A stretch of 64,000 bases of DNA. It comes from Nannocystis sp. RBIL2 (GTDB lineage Bacteria; Myxococcota_A; Polyangia; Nannocystales; Nannocystaceae). Every line of letters begins with the position of its first letter. The stretch's first letter is position 1. The notes under the pieces were generated by a model, which had not been told where the DNA came from, made no database searches, and saw only the letters and a program-made list of their open reading frames with translations. The stretch covers positions 4,178,151 through 4,242,150 of the forward strand of contig NZ_JAPNJW010000002.1 in assembly GCF_026626745.1 (NCBI RefSeq), written 5' to 3'. Of this stretch, positions 14,760 to 24,361 are shown piece by piece. A program made the translations under genes and the position numbers.

Positions 14760-15593
14760 TCAGGGCAGCAGCGTGATCGGGAGCTGCGCGAGCACCTCGT
14801 AGTCGACGTCGGCGTCCGCGCTCTTGAACGAGCCGATCGCGCGCTCCTGGACGACGTATTCGCCGGGCGGGAAGGCCGGTCCGAGGTCGACGTGCGGGCC
14901 CTGCCAGTTCCAGCCCTTCCACTCGAGCTCGCCGGGGTAGACGCCCGGCTGCAGGGTGGTCGGCGGGATGTCGAGACCGGGGCACAGGCCCTGGTTGCAG
15001 AAACAGTACATTTCGTCCCCGCCGAAGATCCGCGGCGCGACGATGAGGCCGCTCGCCTCCGGCTCGTCGCAATCGCCGGCGTCCTGGCGGTAGCGCTGCA
15101 CGTCCGGCAGCGCGGCCTCGACGTGGACCTCGTAGTGGAAGACCACGCCGCTGTGCGCCTCCGCCACCGTGAACGTGCAAGGCTGCGGCGGGAACACGAT
15201 CGTCACGCCGGGCAGCGACGACATGCTCGTGCCCTCGCACAGCACCGGGTCACCGGTATCGGTCGTGTCGCCGCTCGTGCTCGAACTCGTCTCCGCGCTG
15301 GTGGTGGTCTCGCTGCCGGACGTGTCATCGCCGGTCGAGGTGGCCGCGGCGGTGGTGGTGCTCTCGCTGCTCGTCGCCGCCGGTTCGGTGGTCCCGCCTG
15401 TCGTCGGCGGATCGCTCGCGGTCGTGACGCTCGCGGTCGTGGCGTCGGTCGTCGCGCCGGCCGTCGCGCCGGTCGTCGTGCCGGTCGTCGCGTCGGTCGT
15501 CGCGTCGGTGGCCGTCGTCTCGCCCTTCTCGGGCGTGCAAGCGAACAGCACAGCGGAGACGAGGGCGAGCGCGGTTCGGCGGCGAGCGGGCAT
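14760..15593 (-). CDS. Lipoprotein with Thr/Ser-rich linker
   Basis: A 277-residue protein starting at the ATG at 15593, which gives a lipoprotein signal MPARRRTALALVSAVLFAC with LFAC as lipobox; the open frame runs further upstream without a signal. Residues about 25-115 are a Thr/Ala/Ser/Asp linker with tandem ATTDATT-type units (12-bp DNA repeats near 15430-15530). The C-terminal globular part has six or more Cys and no recognised family. It is probably an outer-membrane-anchored surface protein. Confidence 0.8.
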   Translation of the reverse strand: MPARRRTALALVSAVLFACTPEKGETTATDATTDATTGTTTGATAGATTDATTASVTTASDPPTTGGTTEPAATSSESTTTAAATSTGDDTSGSETTTSAETSSSTSGDTTDTGDPVLCEGTSMSSLPGVTIVFPPQPCTFTVAEAHSGVVFHYEVHVEAALPDVQRYRQDAGDCDEPEASGLIVAPRIFGGDEMYCFCNQGLCPGLDIPPTTLQPGVYPGELEWKGWNWQGPHVDLGPAFPPGEYVVQERAIGSFKSADADVDYEVLAQLPITLLP

Positions 15594-15777
15594 GCGAAAA
15601 TGACGACAGCAACTCTGCGCGCTCGTGTCAACCTTTGGTCGGCGCGCAGAGGATGACGAGCGCCTGCGGGCGAGCTCGTGCTCGAGACATGTGGGGACGA
15701 GCTCGACGAGTGCGCGGGGGTTCTGCGCCACAGGTCCGAGCTCGATCGGGCGCGCGGACATGCAAGTGACGCGGCCC

Positions 15778-16557
15778 TCAGCTCCGGTGCAGCCGGAAGC
15801 CCTGCTGCCCCGCCTGCTCGAGCCCTTCCTTCAACCGCATCGACGGGATCTCGTAGTCCCCGCCGTTCTGCTGGCGATAGGCGATCGGTGCATCGACGAA
15901 CAACCCCGCGAGGCGGCGATCGAGCTCGCCCGCCACGCTCTCGAAGCGCGCCGCGTCCATCTTGCTCGCGCGATAGACCACGAACGGATCGAGCACCGAG
16001 AAGCCGGGATAGAACAGGATCCCGTGCTGGATGGGGAACAGCAGGTCGTCGATCGGCCCGTTGATCCCGCGCTCGAGATAATGCTCGGACCAGCCGCCGG
16101 TCGTCACCACCAGCATCGCTCGCTTGCCCGCGAACACCCCCTCGCCGTAGCGTTCGCCCCAGCGGCGGTCCGAGTGCTCGCCGACCCCGTAGGCGAAGCC
16201 GTGCGCGTACACCCGCTCGACCCAGCCCTTCAAGATCGCCGGCATGGAGAACCACCACAGCGGGAACTGCAGGATGACCGCGTCGGCCCACAGCAGCCGC
16301 CGCTGCTCCTCGGCCACGTCCGCGGTCTGCGTGCCCTCGGCGAACGCGCGGTGCGACGCCGCGACGACGTCGAGGCGCGCCCCTGCGGCCTCGGCCGGGA
16401 AGTCGGCGCCGTCGAGCGCGGCCTTCCAGCCGTGCGCGTAGAGGTCGGACACGATCACCTCGTGCCCCTCGGCCGTCAGCGTCGCGACCATGCGATCGCG
16501 GAGCGAACCGTTGAGCGAGCGCGGCTCGGGGTGGGCGTAGACGATGAAGATCTTCAT
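15778..16557 (-). CDS. NAD(P)H:quinone oxidoreductase, flavodoxin-like
   Basis: A 259-residue cytosolic flavoprotein of the NQO/MdaB/YwrO type, which reduces quinones by two electrons. It opens with the flavin-binding strand MKIFIVYAHPEPRSLNGSL and has the family signature FPLWWFSMPAILKGWVERV near residue 100, then LVVTTGGWSEHY. The length fits the family. It is transcribed away from a LysR regulator across a short gap (16558-16676), the usual arrangement for a LysR-controlled detoxification enzyme. Confidence 0.93.
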   Translation of the reverse strand: MKIFIVYAHPEPRSLNGSLRDRMVATLTAEGHEVIVSDLYAHGWKAALDGADFPAEAAGARLDVVAASHRAFAEGTQTADVAEEQRRLLWADAVILQFPLWWFSMPAILKGWVERVYAHGFAYGVGEHSDRRWGERYGEGVFAGKRAMLVVTTGGWSEHYLERGINGPIDDLLFPIQHGILFYPGFSVLDPFVVYRASKMDAARFESVAGELDRRLAGLFVDAPIAYRQQNGGDYEIPSMRLKEGLEQAGQQGFRLHRS

Positions 16558-16676
16558 GGCATCCTGGTCCTTCGCGAAAAAGCGGGCCGCCGGGCGGGCC
16601 CCGGCGGACGCCCTCGATCTTGGGCCCTCCCCCGCCCGCGTTGAAATCGCCGCGCTTGTGTGCTGCTATCACCCGC

Positions 16677-17579
16677 GTGGATAGCAGCCGCCTCGACCTC
16701 AACCTGCTCGTCGCGCTCGACGCCCTGCTCGCCGAGCGCAACGTGACGCGGGCGGCCCGGCGCCTCCACCTCAGCCAGCCGGCCCTGTCGGCCCAGCTGC
16801 AGCGCCTGCGCGACCTCCTCGGCGACCCGCTCCTCGTCCCTGCGCAGCGCGGCATGACTCCCACCAAGCGCGCGCTCGAGCTGCAGGCCCCGCTGCACGA
16901 GGCGCTCGAAGGCGTCCGCGCCGCCCTCGCCACCGGCGCCGGCTTCGATCCCGCCACCGCCCGCCTGACGATCTCCGTCGCCGCCTCCGACTACATGCAA
17001 TACGCAGTGCTGATGCCGCTCGCCTTTCAGCTGCGGCGCGAGGCCCCGGGCCTGCGGCTCGCCTGGCGGGCCCTCGACGTCGCCCAGCTCGCCGCCCAGG
17101 CCGAGCGCGGCGAGGTCGACCTCGCCTTCCTCACCCCCGAGTCCGCGCCCGAGTCATTGCGCAGCCGCAAGCTCCTCGACGAGCGCTACGTCGTCATCGT
17201 CCGCAAGGGCCACCCGCACGTCGCGTCCCCGATCGATCTCGACCAGCTGTGCGCCCTCGACCACGTCGTCGTCAGCCCGAGCGGCGGCGGCTTCACCGGC
17301 CCCACCGACGCAGCGCTGGCCGCTCACGGCCGCGAGCGCCGCGTCGTCCTCTCGGTGCCCTCGTTCCTCATGGTGCCCGAGCTCGTCGCCCGCTCCGACC
17401 TGGCCGCCCTGGTCCCCGAACGCATCGCCCGCGACCGCGCCGACCGCCTGCAGCTGCTCGAGCCCCCGGTCCCCGTCCCCGGCTTCGCCATCACCATGGT
17501 GTGGCACCGCCGGGCCGCCCGCCACCCGGCCCTCACCTGGCTCCGCGACCGCGTGCGCAACTTCGCCAGGAGCGTGTAA
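16677..17579 (+). CDS. LysR-family transcriptional regulator
   Basis: A 300-residue regulator with an N-terminal winged HTH (LDLNLLVALDALLAERNVTR, then AARRLHLSQPALSAQLQRLR) and a periplasmic-binding-like effector domain. The GTG at 16677 is preferred because the HTH begins a few residues later; a TTG at 16620 would add 19 residues. It is divergent from the quinone oxidoreductase and probably controls that gene and itself from the shared 119-base gap. Confidence 0.92.
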   Translation: MDSSRLDLNLLVALDALLAERNVTRAARRLHLSQPALSAQLQRLRDLLGDPLLVPAQRGMTPTKRALELQAPLHEALEGVRAALATGAGFDPATARLTISVAASDYMQYAVLMPLAFQLRREAPGLRLAWRALDVAQLAAQAERGEVDLAFLTPESAPESLRSRKLLDERYVVIVRKGHPHVASPIDLDQLCALDHVVVSPSGGGFTGPTDAALAAHGRERRVVLSVPSFLMVPELVARSDLAALVPERIARDRADRLQLLEPPVPVPGFAITMVWHRRAARHPALTWLRDRVRNFARSV

Positions 17580-17669
17580 TGCGATCACTACACGCACCGC
17601 CGCCGCTGCCCGTCGAGCTGCCTCGCCAGCAACGCGTCCGCGAGCAGCCCGTGTTCACGGCCGAGGCCG

Positions 17670-18209
17670 TCACGCAGACCACTCGCGGAGCGACACGCTG
17701 ACGACGCCCTCCCCCGGGACCACGCGCGTGAACACGTTGTCGACGCAGCTCATGTCGAACTCTCTTTCCACGGCCCAGGGCATGATCCAGATGTAGAGCC
17801 TTCCGTCGCTGCGGATCTGCGGATCGATCGAGTCCGCCATCGAGGCGGCGAACGGCTGCTCTCCCGCGACGCGGTCGCTGAAGAGCTCGATGCCGTGGCC
17901 GACCAGCGGCCAGTCGTCCTCGCCGCTCAGCTGGAAGGTCCCCTTGCCATACGCCACCCAGTTGTGGACCGTCGAATGGATCGTCATCTCGAAGGCGTAC
18001 TTGCCCCCGTCCTGCTTGAGCCGCTGGACGAACTCCGTCACCAGCGCCCTGCAGCTCTCGTCCGCGCTCGGGCGCGGGCGAGTCGCCAGCTCCTGCGGCG
18101 AGCCGTGGGGGTCGCCCTCGTCCGCCGACACCGGGACAGGAACGAAGCCGCTGGCACATACGCCGAAGATCCAGGGAAGCGCCCCCTTGAGACTGGTAGA
18201 GATCACCAT
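17670..18209 (-). CDS. Hypothetical secreted protein
   Basis: A 179-residue protein with a signal-like N-terminus (SLKGALPWIFGVCASGFVPV). The rest is a single domain with YAFEMTIHSTVHNWVAYG and FDMSCVDNVFTRVVPGEG motifs, which suggest a beta-rich SnoaL-like or lipocalin-like fold, but no family was recognised. It is flanked by unrelated genes on both sides. Confidence 0.6.
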   Translation of the reverse strand: MVISTSLKGALPWIFGVCASGFVPVPVSADEGDPHGSPQELATRPRPSADESCRALVTEFVQRLKQDGGKYAFEMTIHSTVHNWVAYGKGTFQLSGEDDWPLVGHGIELFSDRVAGEQPFAASMADSIDPQIRSDGRLYIWIMPWAVEREFDMSCVDNVFTRVVPGEGVVSVSLREWSA

Positions 18210-18401
18210 GACATCTCCTTCGCGGGCTCCGCCGCCGGGAGCACCACCGTCAAACCATGAGGCGACCGCTCACGCTTTCCAGCGGGCGGCCGAAATTTCG
18301 GGCAGAGACGCACCGACATCGGCTGCGGTCGAATCGGTGCGCTCGCTACACGAGCGGCCTCGACATGCCGCACGGTGGTCGAAGCTCGAACCATCCGCGG
18401 C

Positions 18402-18857
18402 TCAATTGTCCGGGATCTCCGGCGTCACCAGCAGCCCGAACAGGTACAGCGAATCTTGCCACCCCAGGTAGCACCCCTCGACCGGGATCGCGTCCGGCAG
18501 GTTCTCCTGGGTGACGCGAACCTCCGTCCCGCACGAGACCTTCCGCAGCTCGATGGTGGTCACGATCTCACCGGGCATGTTCGGGTCTTCGAACGTGTCG
18601 GTGTAGCGGATTTTTTCGTGAGGGACGAGCTCCAGGTACTTGCCGCCGAAGCTATGGCTGTTGCCGGTGGAGAAGTTGGTGAAGCTCATGCGGTACGTGC
18701 CGCCGACCTTGGCTTCCAGGTGGTGCACGGTGCAGGTGAAGCCGTGCGGCGGCAGCCACTTCGCGAGGGCAGCCGCGTCGAGGAAGCCCTTGTAGACGCG
18801 CTCCGGCGGCGCGGCGATGACGCGATGGAGGCGGACGGTGTTGTTCTTGGCAGACAT
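18402..18857 (-). CDS. SRPBCC/AHSA1-type domain protein
   Basis: A 151-residue protein of the activator-of-Hsp90-homologue-1-like SRPBCC group. Typical marks are RVIAAPPERVYKGFLDAAAL, KWLPPHGFTCTVHHLEAKVG and GGKYLELVPHEKIRYTDTFE. The ATG at 18857 is chosen over upstream in-frame starts because the family begins here and a GAAAGGAAA ribosome site precedes it. The role is likely small-molecule binding; the substrate is unknown. Confidence 0.85.
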   Translation of the reverse strand: MSAKNNTVRLHRVIAAPPERVYKGFLDAAALAKWLPPHGFTCTVHHLEAKVGGTYRMSFTNFSTGNSHSFGGKYLELVPHEKIRYTDTFEDPNMPGEIVTTIELRKVSCGTEVRVTQENLPDAIPVEGCYLGWQDSLYLFGLLVTPEIPDN

Positions 18858-19231
18858 GTGGTTTCCTTTCGGTGGTGGAGGCGTGGCCTCATGTCCACGT
18901 CGAACGAGCCTCCGCGAATTCGACAGCGATCGGTCGCGGGCCGCAAAAAAAGTCATCGAGCGCGTCGATGGCCGCAGCGGGCTCGACCGGGGCGGCTGGC
19001 TGCGACGAGCGCGGCTCGCGCGGCGGCAAGGCCGGGCCGATCCGGCCCACGGCTGAGCGCGCCGCGGTGGGACCGCTCGACACCGTTGGGTTTTACCGCC
19101 GGAGAGAGGATTGGGCACGAAGCAAAGAAGTTCTGGCATGAAACCGATGATGCGGGCGACGTAATTTGACGCCGCGCCCCACCAGTGACGGCGAGGCTCC
19201 GCGCCTCGGCTTCGGCACCCAGGAAAAAGCC
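18858..19231. other. Divergent intergenic region
   Basis: A 374-base gap between the AHSA1-like gene (leftward) and the GST gene (rightward). Open frames in it have no family marks. It must hold both promoters, but no clear -10/-35 pair was recognised in this GC-rich DNA. Confidence 0.4.
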
Positions 19232-19873
19232 ATGATCACGATTCATCACCTCGGCCACTCGCAATCCGAGCGCGTCGTCTGGCTCTGCGAAGAGCTGGGC
19301 GTCCCCTACGAACTGCGCCGCTACCGACGCGACGCGGTCACCCGCCTCTCGCCGCCCGAGCTCAAAGCACTGCATCCGCTCGGCGCCGCGCCGCTGCTCG
19401 AGGACCGCGACCTGCTGCTCGCCGAGTCGGCCGCGATCGTCGAATACATCATCGTCAAGCACGGCTCCGGCCGGCTCCGGCTCGCCCCCGATCATCCCGA
19501 CTACGCCGCCTATCTCTACTGGTTCCACTTCTCCAACGGGAACCTGCAGCCCGCGCTCCTCCGGCTCATGACGGTGAGCCGCGCGGGTCTGCCGGAAGAC
19601 CACCCCGCGCAGGCTTCGGTGCAGATGCGGCTGGATCGCGTGATGCAGCTGGTGGACGCGCGCCTGCGCGAGGCCACCTGGCTCGCCGGCGGCGAATTCA
19701 CGGCCGCGGACATCATGAGCGTGTTCTCGCTGACCACGATGCGGCTCTTCCAGCCGATCGACCTGCGGCCGTATCCGGGCATCCTCGCCTACCTGCAGCG
19801 CATCGGCGAGCGGCCGGCCTACCGCCGCGCGCTCGCCGAGAGCGATCCGGACCTCGCGCCGCTGCTCGATTGA
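19232..19873 (+). CDS. Glutathione S-transferase
   Basis: A 213-residue GST: thioredoxin-like N-terminal domain (MITIHHLGHSQSERVVWLCE, cis-Pro region LGAAPLLED, and ESAAIVEYI for glutathione binding) followed by the all-helical domain with GGEFTAADIMSVF. The ATG at 19232 has AGGAAAAAG just upstream. It conjugates glutathione or acts as a peroxidase in the cytosol. It is convergent with an AraC regulator, 14 bases apart. Confidence 0.93.
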   Translation: MITIHHLGHSQSERVVWLCEELGVPYELRRYRRDAVTRLSPPELKALHPLGAAPLLEDRDLLLAESAAIVEYIIVKHGSGRLRLAPDHPDYAAYLYWFHFSNGNLQPALLRLMTVSRAGLPEDHPAQASVQMRLDRVMQLVDARLREATWLAGGEFTAADIMSVFSLTTMRLFQPIDLRPYPGILAYLQRIGERPAYRRALAESDPDLAPLLD

Positions 19874-19887
19874 GCAGTCGCAAGATT

Positions 19888-20772
19888 TCACGCCGCCGGC
19901 GTCGACGACGAGCGAGGCATGTCTTGCTTCGGCGAGGCGCCGAACTTGCGCGTGTACTCGCGGCTGAACTGCGTGGCGCTCTCGTAGCCGACGTCGAACG
20001 CCGCCGCCGAGACCGACGCCGCCCCGGCTCGCAGCAGGCGCCGCGCCGCGAGCAGCCGCAGCTCCTTTTGAAATTGCAGCGGCGACATTGCGGTGATCGC
20101 CTTGAAGTGCTTGTGAAACGACGACGGGCTCATCCCGACGCTGCGCGCGAGCTCCGGGATAGCGATCGGCGTCCGGAAGTCGTGGCGCAGCTGCGCGATC
20201 GCCCGGGCGATCGCGCTGGCGTGGCTGTCGCGGCGAGCCAGCATGCGCAACATGCCGCCCATGGCGGCGGTTGCCAGTCGATAGTGAATCTCCCGCGTGA
20301 TCAGCGGCCCGAGCACCGCCGCATCCGTGCGCGTGCCTGCGAGCGCGACATAGCGGGCGAGCGCATCCACGAGCGACCCATCGCACGCGTCGACCGCGAG
20401 CGGACGGGGCTCCCCGGTCGAGGGCGCGCTGTCGGCGATCTCGTCGTACAGGCTGCGCAGCGTGTCCAGGTCGACGTCGACCAGCAGCGCGAGATACGGC
20501 GCCTGCTTGACGCGTGCGATCACCGGGAGATCATGACTGACCAGCAGACACTCGCCGGCGCCCATCGGGAACGACTCGGCGCCGAGCACTGTTTCTTTCC
20601 GCCCCTGCAGGACGAGGATGACGACCGGCTCGTAGATCGCGGCCTCGAACGAGGTCGGCCGGTGATGGCGGAGAACGCCGAGCTTCGGCAGAGGCCGCAC
20701 GAACTGGCTGCCGGAGCCGTCCGGCCGTGGGAGTTGCCGCGCCACCCGATCGGCGAGTTCGGCGAGGTTCAT
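19888..20772 (-). CDS. AraC-family regulator with AraC_N-type sensing domain
   Basis: A 294-residue protein. Residues about 20-170 form the AraC-type cupin (ILVLQGRKETVLG, GECLLVSHDLPV), and the C-terminus has two HTH motifs (IPELARSVGMSPSSFHKHFK and AFDVGYESATQFSREYTRKF). The layout matches regulators found beside oxidoreductase genes. Its target is not evident; GST is convergent. Confidence 0.92.
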   Translation of the reverse strand: MNLAELADRVARQLPRPDGSGSQFVRPLPKLGVLRHHRPTSFEAAIYEPVVILVLQGRKETVLGAESFPMGAGECLLVSHDLPVIARVKQAPYLALLVDVDLDTLRSLYDEIADSAPSTGEPRPLAVDACDGSLVDALARYVALAGTRTDAAVLGPLITREIHYRLATAAMGGMLRMLARRDSHASAIARAIAQLRHDFRTPIAIPELARSVGMSPSSFHKHFKAITAMSPLQFQKELRLLAARRLLRAGAASVSAAAFDVGYESATQFSREYTRKFGASPKQDMPRSSSTPAA

Positions 20773-20933
20773 GCTCGTAGCCTAGCACCGCACCGCCGCG
20801 CGCTCGCGCGAGGCCACCTGTCCCCCGGGACATCCCCGACTGCCCGCCGTCTGCGCTCGGGGACGCCCTTCGTTCCGCGCTTGGGCGACGCCCCGGCCCG
20901 CCCCGCGCGCCGCTTTGGTTTAAAATAGGCGCC

Positions 20934-21824
20934 GTGGCCGGCAAGTCACCCCTCGCCGAGAACATCCGCGCGATCCGTGCCGAGCGGAAGGTCTGGAGCG
21001 GCGTCGAGGTCGCAGCCATCGACGTCTACAGCGGCGGCGAGGGGCGCGTCGTCCTCGAATTGACCGGCCAGCGCTTCCGCCTCGGCGTCATCCTGCAGCA
21101 GGTCGGCGGGTACTGCGAGAGCCGGTACGCGCTGGGACGGCCGGGCGTCACCCGCAACCCCGGCGCGCGCTTCCTGGCCCTCACCCCCGCGGGCATGCCC
21201 CTGTGGGGCTACAGCGACCGGATCTCGTACTGCCACGAGCTCGCGCTGTCGTTCGACGCGGCCGAGCTGTCGACCCGCCTCGGCGAGCCGCTGCGCGACG
21301 ACCTCGACCTCGCGCCGCGGCCGTGGCTGTCGAACGAGCGGATCTTCGCCCTCTCGGAGCTCCTCTCCGCCGAGGTCACCGGCGGCGGCGAGTTCGGGCA
21401 GCTGTACGGCGAGAGCCTCGTGCTCGCGCTCCTCGTCGAGTACCTGCGGGCGGTCCGCGGGCCCGCGCCCGCCTCGCGCAAGGGCGGCCTGTCGGCGCGG
21501 CAGCTCCGCGAGGTGTGCACATACATGCGAGAGCACCTCGGCGCTCCCGTCGGCCTGCGCGAGCTCGCGGCCCTCAGCGGCATGTCGCAGGCGCACTTCA
21601 GCCGCGCCTTCAAGGCCTCGACCGGCGTCCCGCCGCACCGCTGGCAGCTCCACACGCGGGTCGAGCGGGCGCAGCAGCTCCTGCTCCGCGCCGACGTCTC
21701 GCTCGCCGACGTCGCCTTGCAGCTCGGCTTCGTCGATCAGTCGCACCTGACCCGCGTGTTTCGCCGGGTCGTCGGCGCCACCCCGAGCGCGTGGCGGCGC
21801 GCGCACGGCCGGCGCGCGCGCTAG
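20934..21824 (+). CDS. AraC-family transcriptional regulator
   Basis: A 296-residue protein with a GTG start. The C-terminal third is the double HTH (GLRELAALSGMSQAHFSRAF and DVALQLGFVDQSHLTRVFRR). The N-terminal part is a divergent sensor domain. The gene is convergent with the isochorismatase-like gene, 26 bases apart. A TGTCCC-CC-GGGACA inverted element lies at 20819-20832, between the two AraC genes. Confidence 0.9.
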   Translation: MAGKSPLAENIRAIRAERKVWSGVEVAAIDVYSGGEGRVVLELTGQRFRLGVILQQVGGYCESRYALGRPGVTRNPGARFLALTPAGMPLWGYSDRISYCHELALSFDAAELSTRLGEPLRDDLDLAPRPWLSNERIFALSELLSAEVTGGGEFGQLYGESLVLALLVEYLRAVRGPAPASRKGGLSARQLREVCTYMREHLGAPVGLRELAALSGMSQAHFSRAFKASTGVPPHRWQLHTRVERAQQLLLRADVSLADVALQLGFVDQSHLTRVFRRVVGATPSAWRRAHGRRAR

Positions 21825-21850
21825 CAGCTCGCGCGCCGACGAGTCGGGCC

Positions 21851-22504
21851 TCAGCCCGCGCCGCGGCTGCCGGTGCGGAGCAGCTGCATCTCCCACGCGA
21901 ACGCCACGCCGGTGCCGCCGCCGTGGGCCATCATGTTCTCGGCCAGCGCCGGCACGCTCGCCTCGCGGGCCCAGTCGCGCTGCAGCTCCGAGCCGAAGAC
22001 CATCCAGGTGAGCGGCACTGCGCCGGCCTGGATCATCCGTCGCACCGCCATCTCGTGGGCCTCCGGCGACACCCCGCCCGACGCGTCGGTCACGAAGTAG
22101 ACCTCGTAGCCCTCGCCGAGCGCGTGGATCACCGGCATCGCCAGGCAGATCTCGGTCCACAGCGCCGCCATCACGATCTTCTTGCGGCCGGTCGCCTTGA
22201 CCGCGTCCACCACCCGTTTGTCCTCCCAGGTGTTGATGAACGTGCGGTCGATCGGCTTCTGCTCGGGGAACACGTCCTGCAGCCCCTTGATCAGGTAGCC
22301 GCCGCGCTCCTCGAGCACCGTCGTCAGGATCGTCGGCACGCCGAAGGACTTGGCCGTCTTCGCCAGGGCGACGACGTTGTTGATGACCATCGTCGGGTCG
22401 TGGCTGTGCAGGTTGGCGAACTGGAACGGCTGGTGGTCGATCAGCACGAGGACGCAGTTGTCGGGGGTGAGCAGCGCGTCGAGGCCGGTTTTCTGGCTGG
22501 TCAT
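21851..22504 (-). CDS. Isochorismatase-family hydrolase (YcaC-like)
   Basis: A 217-residue cysteine hydrolase. It has LVLIDHQPFQFANLHSHDP with the catalytic Asp, Lys in DKRVVDAVKATGRKKIVMA, and an ALWTEICLAMPVIHAL segment with the nucleophile Cys, the arrangement of YcaC-like isochorismatase relatives. The ATG at 22504 follows an AGGAGA site. The substrate is unknown. Confidence 0.9.
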   Translation of the reverse strand: MTSQKTGLDALLTPDNCVLVLIDHQPFQFANLHSHDPTMVINNVVALAKTAKSFGVPTILTTVLEERGGYLIKGLQDVFPEQKPIDRTFINTWEDKRVVDAVKATGRKKIVMAALWTEICLAMPVIHALGEGYEVYFVTDASGGVSPEAHEMAVRRMIQAGAVPLTWMVFGSELQRDWAREASVPALAENMMAHGGGTGVAFAWEMQLLRTGSRGAG

Positions 22505-23029
22505 GGCATCTCCTGGCGAGCCGCGGACGGCTCGCTCGCCGGCGGACCCTAGCCAGGCGCCCCGTCGCGGCGCTTGGACGATCGTGCCGTCCTGGTCGAT
22601 CCGTGCCGCGGGCTCGCCCGACCCCGCGCTCCGAGCCGCACCGAGCGCAGCGCCGGCGAAGGCCGCACGCGCGCCCACCGGCAGGATGCATCGACCTGCC
22701 GGCCGCCGGGCCACCCTCACGCGCTGGCGCGCGTGCGGGTGAGCTGTCGCGCCGGACAGATTCACGGCAGCGAGTCGGCCGCCAATGACAGCAGCGCAAC
22801 AATGACGGCATTGCAACGATGAATGCGCTTCCACTGAAATGATAGGTCCGCGTCTTTCATTCGTGACACCTCACGAACGACCCCGCGGCGCATCCTCCGC
22901 CGCGAACGCGGATTCGTGGTACCGACCGGATTTCGCGTCTCGATCCGGCCTGCGCTCGCTCACGTCGGGGCTCGTCGCGCGGCGCCGCCTCTGCCGGCTC
23001 TCTGCGGCGCCGCGGCGGAAGCACGATGG
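22505..23029. other. Intergenic region with a short inverted repeat
   Basis: A 525-base gap with no supportable gene; open frames in it lack family marks. A perfect 7-bp inverted repeat TTCGTGA-CACC-TCACGAA lies at 22860-22877 in its most AT-rich part, and could be an operator or a small hairpin. It is upstream of the leftward isochorismatase-like gene. Confidence 0.5.
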
Positions 23030-23455
23030 TCAGGCCACGACGTCGAGCGGGAGCTCGGCGCGTGGGTCGAGGCCGGCGATCGGCATCTCGGCCAGGAGCG
23101 CGTAGGCTCGCGGCCCGTCGCTCGGCGCGAGCTCCGGCGGCAGCGGCAGCGCGAATTCTCGCACGATCCGCTCGCCGCTGCGCAGCACGGGCGCCTCCAG
23201 GGGCAGCTCCGCCGCGGCCACCTGGCGCCGGCTCTCGCGGTCCGGCGGCGCCGCGGCGCTGGGCAGCGTGTGCGTGAGGTGCTGCTCGTCGAAGTGGAGC
23301 AGCACGCGCTCGACCGGCACCTCGTAGGTCCCGCCGAGCAGCACCAGGGTGCCGCGGAGGACCTCGCCGGGGCGCACCGGGCCGACGACGCCCTCGATGG
23401 CGAGGGTAGGTGTACCGATACCGACCGCGCTCTTCAATCGATGGATGAATTTCAT
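23030..23455 (-). CDS. Spo0M-like (arrestin-fold) protein
   Basis: A 141-residue protein opening MKFIHRLKSAVGIGTPTLAI, then PVRPGEVLRGTLVLLGGTYE and VERVLLHFDE. This order (short N-terminal helix, PGE..G.V...GG, paired beta strands) is that of the Spo0M/arrestin-like family. Typical members are longer, so this is a short form containing roughly the N-terminal arrestin lobe. The role in myxobacteria is unknown. Confidence 0.72.
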   Translation of the reverse strand: MKFIHRLKSAVGIGTPTLAIEGVVGPVRPGEVLRGTLVLLGGTYEVPVERVLLHFDEQHLTHTLPSAAAPPDRESRRQVAAAELPLEAPVLRSGERIVREFALPLPPELAPSDGPRAYALLAEMPIAGLDPRAELPLDVVA

Positions 23456-23575
23456 CGTGTCGCGACTATACTATATGGCCAACGGGGCGCAGGCGGCGGC
23501 TCCCACCAATGGTGGCACACCCTCTCCTTCGAACCGGAATAGCTTCTCTGCATTCGACAGACGCGAAACAGGACG

Positions 23576-24361
23576 ATGCTGACGCTCTACCGACCCGAAT
23601 CGATCTTCTCGCCCCGGCACGCCCCCAGCTGGCTGCTGTTCACCTTCGCCGCCGGCGCCGTGAACGCCGCCGCGCTGATGGCCTGCCAGACCTACGTGAC
23701 ACACGTGACAGGCACCGTCACCCGCCTGGGCATGGAGGTCGTGCACTTCGAGCCGTTCCTCGACTTCGCGCTGGTGCTCGGCTGCTTCATCGGCGGCGCG
23801 ATGCTCTCGGGCCTGCTCATCAACGGGCGCGCGCACGCAGGCAAGCCGCCGCTGTTCGGCGTGCCGCTGTGGATCGCCTTCTGGCTGGTGCTGTTCACCG
23901 CCCTGGGCGGCCACTTCGGCCTGCTCGGCACCTTCGGCGGCGCGGTCACCCACACGGTCGACTTCCTCCTGCTGTCGCTCCTCAGCTTCGCCATGGGCCT
24001 GCAGAACGCCGCCATCGCCACCAGCACCGGCCTTCTGGTCCGCACCACCCACCTCACCGGCCCCGCGACCGACCTCGGCATCCACCTCGCCGAGCTGTTC
24101 TTCACCACGGACGAGGCGCGCGCGCTCGCCAGGCGCCACGCCGCCCTGCGCGCCGGCAAGATCGCCGCCTTCGCCGCCGGCGCCGCGGTCACCGTCCCGC
24201 TCGCCTATCGCTTCGAGTTCCTGGCGTTCCTGCTGCCCGCGGCGATGATGCTGGTAGCGATCACCCTGAGCTTCTTGCCGGAGCGGATCGCCCGCGAAGT
24301 CCGGGCCCGCCGGCGCGACCGGGGCGTCGGCCGGACCGCCGTCGACGGCGCCTTGCCGTGA
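23576..24361 (+). CDS. YoaK/DUF1275-family membrane protein
   Basis: A 261-residue inner-membrane protein with about six hydrophobic segments and the family signatures FAAGAVNAAALMA near residue 30, YVTHVTGTVTRLG near 45, and LLSFAMGLQNAAIATSTGLL near 145. DUF1275 proteins are small-molecule or stress-linked permease-like proteins without firm function. Divergent from the Spo0M-like gene. Confidence 0.88.
   Translation: MLTLYRPESIFSPRHAPSWLLFTFAAGAVNAAALMACQTYVTHVTGTVTRLGMEVVHFEPFLDFALVLGCFIGGAMLSGLLINGRAHAGKPPLFGVPLWIAFWLVLFTALGGHFGLLGTFGGAVTHTVDFLLLSLLSFAMGLQNAAIATSTGLLVRTTHLTGPATDLGIHLAELFFTTDEARALARRHAALRAGKIAAFAAGAAVTVPLAYRFEFLAFLLPAAMMLVAITLSFLPERIAREVRARRRDRGVGRTAVDGALP

Noticed and set aside
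15430-15530. 12-bp repeats taken for a CRISPR-like array
   Set aside because: There are no spacers. They code the Thr/Ala linker of a lipoprotein; the same holds for 31195-31270.
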